DNA from: Shewanellaceae bacterium
GTDB taxonomy: Bacteria; Pseudomonadota; Gammaproteobacteria; Enterobacterales; Shewanellaceae
Reading direction: 5' to 3'
DNA length: 22,316 bases
Assembly: GCA_016779685.1 (NCBI GenBank)
Contig: JADHND010000005.1
Location: 1 to 22,316 of the forward strand
Shown here: positions 17,331-22,316 of the stretch, one piece after another
How positions within the stretch are numbered: the first letter of the stretch is position 1
Layout: every line of letters begins with the position of its first letter
Position numbers and translations under genes: made by a program
The notes under the pieces: generated by a model
Told to the model about the DNA's origin: nothing
The model's database searches: none
What the model saw: only the letters and a program-made list of their open reading frames with translations

Positions 17331-17360
17331 ATTATAGACTTAAATTCAGTTTTACTTGAA
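17331..17360 (-). promoter_or_regulatory. Candidate internal promoter for receptor 2
   Basis: On the - strand, TTCAAG (17355-17360) and a perfect TATAAT (17331-17336) are 18 bases apart, with transcription starting near 17324 and a ~24-base leader. The -35 is weak. It does not resemble the flagellar sigma-28 consensus, although chemoreceptor genes often use that sigma factor. Confidence 0.45.
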
Positions 17361-17364
17361 GATA

Positions 17365-19248
17365 TTAGTCAATATTTAGGTTTTTAAAATTATCATTGTG
17401 GTCGGCTATAAAATTAGCTTGTTGATTCATTTGTTCGGTAACCTGCTGAGCATGCTCGGTCGTTTTAACACCTAAATTTTTAATGATGTTAGCTTTTTCA
17501 TTTACAGAAGAGGTGACATTGTTTTGTTCTTCTGCAGCTGAGGCAATTTGCGCATTCATGTCTGTAATTTTATTGATGGCCTCTAAAATGGTTTGGATGG
17601 CTTGATTGGCTTCATTAGATTTATTAACCGTTACAGATGCAACTTCTTTACTAGTTTGCATGGTTTCAACGGCAGTGATTGAGCCGCCTTGGAGTTTTTC
17701 TATCATATTGCTGATTTCAGAGGTTGCTTCTTGGGTGCGCTTAGCAAGATTACGAACTTCATCGGCTACCACCGCAAATCCGCGGCCTTTTTCGCCAGCT
17801 CGGGCTGCTTCAATGGCCGCATTGAGTGCCAGTAAATTGGTTTGGTCAGCGATATCATTAATGACAGCTAAAATAGATTCAATGTCTTTAACGTTTTCTC
17901 CTAGTGAATTAATGACCTCGACGGAGGTTTCAATCTGAGTGGCTAAATTAATGATTTCTTTGGCTGTACTGTCAACGACGTTAGAACCATGCTTTGCCGC
18001 ATCATCTGCTGTTTGTGTTGCTACGGCAGTTTCTTTGGCATTCTCTGCAACTTGATAAGATGTGGTTGTCATTTCATGCACAGTTTGCGTTAATTGCTCA
18101 ACTTCTGCTTGTTGTTCTGTAATAGCTTTATGGGAAAGTTGAATTAATTCTAAATTTTTTTGACCGCTTTCTTGCATTTTGTTTTGGAGAACTTTTGATT
18201 GTGCAATGGATTCAGTTAATGATTGCGTGAAGGTATGAAAATTTTGATTCAACTCGCCAAATTCTCCTTTTCTATGTTTAGGAAGCGCCTCCAGTGCTTC
18301 CATGTTGCCTCCCAGCGCTGCTTTAAGCGTTTGTTTAAGATTATTCACAGGCTTCATAAGATGAATAATAAAAAAACTCAATATCAGTATGCTTAAGCCA
18401 ACAAAAAATAGAGTAAGCAAAATAGCAAAATTCCGCAGTACGGTAACCGAAGCTAATACTTTTTCGGCATCAATAATGACCCCCAAATAAAGAGGTTGTT
18501 TTAAAGCCTTCTTGAAGTCCAAATATTTAGTTTGACCATTCAATTCAACAATTTGTCGACCTTCAATAATCTTGAGGTCACCAATATCTTTTGAGATGTG
18601 TTGACCAATTAATCGGCGATTTGGGTGCGATAGAATTAAACCAGTTTCTGAGATAAGAAAGGTATAGCCTGTTTCTCTAAAGGTCATTTTATCTAAAATT
18701 TCCATAAAATCCTTCAGGTTGAGATCATTAAACAAAACGCCATAAAATTTGAAATTGATATAAATGGGCACTGCAATGGTGATCACGGTTGCTTGGTTCT
18801 GTTCACCAATAAAGGGATCGCTGACAATGGTTTGCTGGGCATCCTTCGCTGTCTGATACCATTGTTCTGTACGTGGATCCCAATTGGGCAATTCAAACTC
18901 AATACTGTTGTCAATTGAGCTACCGTTGCGTTCAAAAGCTACGCCCGTCACGGTAAAGGCTTTTTGTAGAGATGGCTGATTAATCACTTTATTAATGTGT
19001 ACGGTAGATAGATTGGTTTTTAATAAATCGGCCGTGTAGTTGGCTAATTCTATTTTGTTGTTGACGGCTTGATCGATGGTTCCCATGATACTGTCAGACA
19101 CTTCCCTCACATTATTCTGGATAATAGATTTGATATCGTTTTGAATGATCATATATTCCAGTGTTGCCAGAGACGTCAAAGCAACAAACAAAATAGTTGA
19201 AGAAATACCAACAACTTGTTGATTAAATGAAAATTCAATTTTTTTCAA
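17365..19248 (-). CDS. Methyl-accepting chemotaxis protein, dCache type (receptor 3)
   Basis: This 627-residue chemoreceptor is the first of the three in transcription order. TM1 is at about 12-34, then a periplasmic dCache-like domain (about 37-268) with W123, W130-Y131, F146 and D175, and TM2 at about 272-297. The signalling tip DQTNLLALNAAIEAARAGE is at about 468-486, followed by GRGFAVVADEVRNLAKRT. Its HAMP region is more divergent than in the other two: the GDGDLT block is replaced by GGNMEALEALPKHRKGEF. The in-frame start is a TTG at 19248; an ATG ten bases upstream, beside an AGAGGA ribosome-binding site, is in another frame. It ends FKNLNID with no pentapeptide. It lies 30 bases after the SieB-like gene and is probably co-transcribed with it. 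Confidence 0.92.
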   Translation of the reverse strand: MKKIEFSFNQQVVGISSTILFVALTSLATLEYMIIQNDIKSIIQNNVREVSDSIMGTIDQAVNNKIELANYTADLLKTNLSTVHINKVINQPSLQKAFTVTGVAFERNGSSIDNSIEFELPNWDPRTEQWYQTAKDAQQTIVSDPFIGEQNQATVITIAVPIYINFKFYGVLFNDLNLKDFMEILDKMTFRETGYTFLISETGLILSHPNRRLIGQHISKDIGDLKIIEGRQIVELNGQTKYLDFKKALKQPLYLGVIIDAEKVLASVTVLRNFAILLTLFFVGLSILILSFFIIHLMKPVNNLKQTLKAALGGNMEALEALPKHRKGEFGELNQNFHTFTQSLTESIAQSKVLQNKMQESGQKNLELIQLSHKAITEQQAEVEQLTQTVHEMTTTSYQVAENAKETAVATQTADDAAKHGSNVVDSTAKEIINLATQIETSVEVINSLGENVKDIESILAVINDIADQTNLLALNAAIEAARAGEKGRGFAVVADEVRNLAKRTQEATSEISNMIEKLQGGSITAVETMQTSKEVASVTVNKSNEANQAIQTILEAINKITDMNAQIASAAEEQNNVTSSVNEKANIIKNLGVKTTEHAQQVTEQMNQQANFIADHNDNFKNLNID

Positions 19249-19278
19249 TCGTCTTCATCCTCTTTGAAATGGGCAATT

Positions 19279-19938
19279 TTAAGATGGTATTTTTGATACC
19301 TCATTGTACCGTCGTCTAAATTTAGCTCGAATTATTTTACTGGGTTTATAAATAGCTTGAACACAATTGGGTCGAATGCGCTTGAATCGGTTAATATCAT
19401 CGTGTGTCATGTTCTGCGTCGGCATAGCTAATTGCGAACGTGTCATGACTTTTCGCGCCTCAGGTGAAATCTTATATTCGCTGCTTGGATCGCCTTGTTG
19501 TCTATTTTGAGGATGGTTCATTTTGGTAAAAATTTTTTTTATAATGCCTGCTTCATAGAGAGCTTGCACCGACACATCATCATCGGGCATGACCAGCACA
19601 GAGCTACGACGAATAAAAAACTCCCTTAAAATCGCGCGCTCATTTAAATCTAATATGTTTAATTTAGTTAAAATTTGTTCTTGGATATAGGTATGACGTC
19701 GCTTTTGTTGCATGATATTTAAACCATAAAAGCATGCGGAAATCGCCAGATAAGTGAAGGTTAAAATCTCAATCAAGCCAATTAGGACACTGTATCTTTT
19801 AATAAAGCTCTCAACACCTAAAGCCTGCATTAAACTGGAAGGGAGAAACGTCATCAGCAAACAAACAGTAAACAACCAAGTGGCGGCTTTAATTCCATTA
19901 TCGTTCATTTTGATCCAACGGGCGTCGTTTCGCTTCAT
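19279..19938 (-). CDS. Two-TM membrane protein resembling superinfection exclusion protein B (SieB family)
   Basis: The 219-residue product has TM1 at about 17-40, containing WLFTVCLLMTFLPSSLMQALG, and TM2 at about 49-74. A basic cytoplasmic region follows with LNILDLNERAILREFFIRR (about 93-111) and DDDVSVQALYEAGIIKKI (119-136). This layout, with LLFLP in TM1, IGL in TM2 and an LxxNExxILxxF helix before a short 'dxxVxxLxxxGI' segment, matches my recollection of the SieB family. SieB proteins of P22-like prophages block growth of related phages. Many family members are chromosomal with unknown roles, so phage exclusion is inferred only. I chose ATG 19938 (AAAGGA about 12 bases upstream) because the likely transcription start lies just before the alternative ATG 19980; ATG 19908 is also possible. 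It heads the receptor run. Confidence 0.6.
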   Translation of the reverse strand: MKRNDARWIKMNDNGIKAATWLFTVCLLMTFLPSSLMQALGVESFIKRYSVLIGLIEILTFTYLAISACFYGLNIMQQKRRHTYIQEQILTKLNILDLNERAILREFFIRRSSVLVMPDDDVSVQALYEAGIIKKIFTKMNHPQNRQQGDPSSEYKISPEARKVMTRSQLAMPTQNMTHDDINRFKRIRPNCVQAIYKPSKIIRAKFRRRYNEVSKIPS

Positions 19939-19989
19939 AAGTTGATGTCGTCCTTTCGAGATTGACTTGGCACGAAACATAACGCAAAA

Positions 19990-19995
19990 ATTGTA
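19990..19995 (-). promoter_or_regulatory. Candidate -10 for the SieB-like/receptor transcript
   Basis: The - strand reads TACAAT, one mismatch from consensus, preceded by an A-rich stretch and no good -35 hexamer. Transcription would start near 19983, three bases before ATG 19980, which argues for translation from ATG 19938. Confidence 0.4.
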
Positions 19996-20028
19996 CCATA
20001 AATGTTTTTTTATATTTTGATGCTGGGG

Positions 20029-20066
20029 ATACTTGGCTTATGGCGGGTTTAGCCTGAGCCAAGTAT
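20029..20066. terminator. Hairpin after rsmC
   Basis: ATACTTGGCT (20029-20038) and AGCCAAGTAT (20057-20066) are a perfect 10-bp inverted repeat enclosing a smaller GGC/GCC stem. It lies about 20 bases after the rsmC stop, between rsmC and the SieB-like gene, both on the - strand. No T-run follows on either strand, so it would be an atypical terminator or a 3'-end stabiliser. Confidence 0.5.
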
Positions 20067-20085
20067 TAAAGGTGGCAACGATATG

Positions 20086-21102
20086 CTAGGCAGAATGGAA
20101 TATTTTAAATTGAGTCGTTTGTGCTTTAATCGTACTCTGCTTAAATGCTTGCTGGATGATGTCAGTATATTTGAGGTGGGTATTCACGACAATTTGCCAC
20201 TGTCCGTTTTTTTTGAGACAGCGTCTAGAATCTAAGATAAATTGTTTAGTCACTCTTAAATCGTGTTGAATACCGTCATGGAACGGAGGGTTGGATACAA
20301 TCGCATCAAATAGACCATCAACTTGATGCAGCCCGTTTGATGGGTATACCTTACCATGACATTGATTGAGAGAGAGCGTCCGCCTACATGACTCTAGAGC
20401 CATAGCATTGATGTCAACTGCTTCAATGTCGCAATGTGGGAACTGTTTGGCAATGGCACAAGCGATGACGCCGTAGCCGCAACCAAAATCAAGGACTCGA
20501 CCTTTGAGCTTGGGAAGGTTTTCGAGCATCAGTAGCGTGCCTTGATCCAGTTTTTTATGACTGAAAACCCCCGGTAAGCTTGCTATGCTAAGAGCACCAT
20601 GTGGCGTTTGTACCATCATCTCGGCGAACCAATCTTCCATTTCAAATCGGATACAAGACTTTTGTTTAGACGTCTCAAACAACAAACAGTGGCGTGCTTG
20701 ATCTAATTTACGACAAGGTTCAAAAAAATCGGGTATTTGCTTACTCAGTTGCTTAACCCCACTGCGGTTATCGCCGACAACCCATAAGATACCGTTGGGG
20801 TTTAGATAAAATGCCGCTAAGTGGAGTAGATATTGGGCAAATGCTTTGCTTTTAGGATAAAAAACAATGATTTGATCGAATTGTTCTGGCTCATGATGTG
20901 TTAATTGGACACCAAATGTACACGTCGGATCATTGGGTATATTTAGGTGATGCTGAAAATCAAAGTGAAGGGTACACACATCGAAGCCATTTTGCTTTAG
21001 TTGAGTATGTAAGGTATCATTTTCATGATTTAAAATCAGAAGGTTGTTGGTCAGTTTAGACAATTGGCGTTCTATGACTTGAGAAGGCGCTGTTAGCTGC
21101 AT
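20086..21102 (-). CDS. rsmC: 16S rRNA (guanine1207-N2)-methyltransferase RsmC
   Basis: RsmC methylates N2 of G1207 in 16S rRNA of the assembled 30S subunit using S-adenosylmethionine. The 338-residue product (E. coli 343) has the two-domain plan of the family. A degenerate N-terminal methyltransferase-like domain (about 1-165) is followed by the catalytic C-terminal domain. In the latter, the SAM-binding motif is VLDFGCGYGVIA (203-214), the acidic ribose contact is D230 in EAVDINAMAL, and the catalytic motif IV is NPPFH (271-275). The linker block FSHKKLDQGTLLMLENLP is also typical. The start is ATG 21102, 29 bases after gshB, so co-transcription with rsmE-gshB is likely. That differs from E. 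coli, where rsmC is elsewhere. Confidence 0.93.
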   Translation of the reverse strand: MQLTAPSQVIERQLSKLTNNLLILNHENDTLHTQLKQNGFDVCTLHFDFQHHLNIPNDPTCTFGVQLTHHEPEQFDQIIVFYPKSKAFAQYLLHLAAFYLNPNGILWVVGDNRSGVKQLSKQIPDFFEPCRKLDQARHCLLFETSKQKSCIRFEMEDWFAEMMVQTPHGALSIASLPGVFSHKKLDQGTLLMLENLPKLKGRVLDFGCGYGVIACAIAKQFPHCDIEAVDINAMALESCRRTLSLNQCHGKVYPSNGLHQVDGLFDAIVSNPPFHDGIQHDLRVTKQFILDSRRCLKKNGQWQIVVNTHLKYTDIIQQAFKQSTIKAQTTQFKIFHSA

Positions 21103-21131
21103 AGCATACTCGATGGTTAAAAAAGTGAATG

Positions 21132-22100
21132 TTATTGTTTAATAATGACGGACTTGTTTGAGCAGCTTTGCTCAATGAAATCAAATAAGTCATTGGTTAA
21201 ACATAATCCCGTCGCTGCTTCAATTTCTCGCAGACAGGTTGGACTGGTGACATTGATCTCAGTTACTTTGTTGCCGATGACGTCTAAACCGACAAAGTAT
21301 AGTCCACGTTTGATCAATTCAGGCGCTATGGCGGTAGCTATCTGTCGGTCTTCATCTTGAAGTGGCTGCACCACTCCGTGCCCTCCGGCAGCTAAATTAC
21401 CGCGCGTTTCTCCTTGCGCAGGGATACGTGCTAAAACATGAGATGCGACCTGCCCATTAATGATGAGAATACGTTTGTCTCCTGCCTGAATCGCCGGCAG
21501 ATATGTTTGCGCCATGATACTGGTTTGGCCGTGTTGCGTTAAGGTTTCGATGATCACGGAACGATTCGGATCCGTCGCGGTAACGCGAAAGATGGAAGCG
21601 CCTCCCATACCATCTAATGGTTTTAGGATAACATCCTGTTTATCTTCAATAAATTTTCTAATTAAATCTGCACGACGGGTAACCAGTGTTGGCGGGGTAA
21701 ATTGTGGAAACCATGCCGTAAACAGTTTTTCATTGGCATCTCGTAAACTTTGAGGTTTGTTGATCACCAACGTCCCTTGAGCTTCAACCAATTCCAATAA
21801 ATAAGTCGCATATATGTATTCTTGGTTAAAAGGGGGGTCTTTACGCATGAAGATGGCATCTAAGGTTGCCAGTGGTTTATCAGCTGGAGACTCTAAGTGG
21901 TACCAGCTGTCGTTTTGGTCTTGAACTTGCGCTGGGTATATGCTTCCTTGTACTTCATTATGATGCAGCGCTAAGCTATCAAAGGGAATATAGTAAATCT
22001 CATAGCCTCGTTGCTGTGCCGCTAATAGCAAGGCAAAGCTAGTGTCTTTGTGAGGCTTGATGGTGGCTATTGGATCCATAATGATGCCAATTTTTATCAT
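21132..22100 (-). CDS. gshB: Glutathione synthetase
   Basis: GshB joins gamma-glutamylcysteine and glycine with ATP to make glutathione in the cytosol. The 322-residue product (E. coli 316) starts MIKIGIIMDPIATIKPHKDT, close to the E. coli N-terminus. It has the ATP-grasp features VILKPLDGMGGASIFR (K160, glycine loop 164-167), GDKRILIINGQ (207-217), RGNLAAGG (233-240), and the metal ligands D273, E281 and N283 in LDVIGNKVTEINVTSPT. The start codon ATG 22100 has AGGACT six bases upstream. The gap to rsmE is nine bases, matching the rsmE-gshB order of E. coli; the following E. coli genes yqgE and yqgF are replaced here by rsmC. Confidence 0.97.
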   Translation of the reverse strand: MIKIGIIMDPIATIKPHKDTSFALLLAAQQRGYEIYYIPFDSLALHHNEVQGSIYPAQVQDQNDSWYHLESPADKPLATLDAIFMRKDPPFNQEYIYATYLLELVEAQGTLVINKPQSLRDANEKLFTAWFPQFTPPTLVTRRADLIRKFIEDKQDVILKPLDGMGGASIFRVTATDPNRSVIIETLTQHGQTSIMAQTYLPAIQAGDKRILIINGQVASHVLARIPAQGETRGNLAAGGHGVVQPLQDEDRQIATAIAPELIKRGLYFVGLDVIGNKVTEINVTSPTCLREIEAATGLCLTNDLFDFIEQSCSNKSVIIKQ

Positions 22101-22109
22101 ATCGAGTCC

Positions 22110-22316
22110 TTATTGTCCTAAATCGCCAAAGCGTAATTGTAAAGCACTTATGGCTGTTAGTGCCGCGGTTTCTGTTCTGAGAATTCGAGGGCCCAATAAG
22201 ACTTCTTGGAAGGCATGATCACGGGTCGTTTGAATTTCTTCTTCTGAAAGGCCGCCCTCACTACCAATGAGCAGTCGAATGCTGGATGCCGGTTGTTGAA
22301 TTTGATTGATGCCTAT
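22110..22316 (-). CDS. rsmE: 16S rRNA (uracil1498-N3)-methyltransferase RsmE, 3' end only
   Basis: Only the last 68 residues are in the window; the 5' part lies beyond base 22316. RsmE methylates N3 of U1498 in 16S rRNA. The visible part holds the SPOUT-family C-terminal knot that binds S-adenosylmethionine: RLLIGSEGGLSEEEI, then EVLLGPRILRTETAALTAISALQLRFGD, nearly matching E. coli RsmE (LLIGPEGGLS, LLGPRVLRTETTALTAI). The stop TAA is nine bases before the gshB start, so the two genes form an operon. Confidence 0.95.
   Translation of the reverse strand: MGINQIQQPASSIRLLIGSEGGLSEEEIQTTRDHAFQEVLLGPRILRTETAALTAISALQLRFGDLGQ

Noticed and set aside
1..22316. Search for CRISPR arrays, transposases, integrases, toxin-antitoxin pairs or att sites, including next to the tRNA-Leu gene
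   Set aside because: No spaced direct repeats, recombinase motifs or duplicated tRNA 3' ends were seen; the tRNA is flanked by ordinary chromosomal genes.

Overview
The window is a gene-dense, moderately AT-rich chromosomal segment from a gammaproteobacterium. The best matches I can recall for nearly every housekeeping gene are Escherichia/Pseudomonas-type proteins, and several local gene orders are typical of that class: parE-parC-plsC, divergent lptGF/pepA, pepA followed by valS, and rsmE-gshB. RraB and tRNA-Leu with an encoded CCA also fit. I cannot name the genus from sequence alone.

Layout. Bases 1-4948 (+ strand): the 3' part of parE, then parC (topoisomerase IV), plsC (phospholipid synthesis), rraB (RNase E inhibitor) and a small DUF1289 protein. 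Bases 5006-5207: a tRNA-Leu(CAA) gene on the - strand with a strong promoter, and a second strong promoter facing the other way for an RDD-family membrane protein (5233-5724). Bases 5758-7922 (-): lptF and lptG, the LPS-export permease pair, with a 4-bp overlap. Divergent from them, after a short promoter region holding a perfect 12-bp inverted repeat, lie pepA, valS and galU (8032-13471, +). holC, which normally sits between pepA and valS, is absent.

Bases 13498-19248 (-) hold three consecutive methyl-accepting chemotaxis proteins of almost equal length (626, 628 and 627 residues). They share a nearly identical signalling tip but have very different periplasmic dCache-type sensor domains, so they are a tandem paralogue family. 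Upstream, on the same strand and only 30 bases away, is a two-TM protein resembling the SieB superinfection-exclusion family. The window closes with rsmC, gshB and the 3' end of rsmE (-), genes for 16S rRNA methylation and glutathione synthesis.

Most of the window is conserved housekeeping DNA. The accessory part is 13.5-20.0 kb (chemoreceptors plus SieB-like protein). No CRISPR array, transposase, integrase or toxin-antitoxin pair was seen, and no intergenic gap exceeds about 150 bases. The items most worth a second look are the receptor cluster and its SieB-like neighbour, the ambiguous start of the 5'-most receptor, and the palindromes lying on the lptF/pepA and valS promoters. I found no convincing evidence for a wholly new system.
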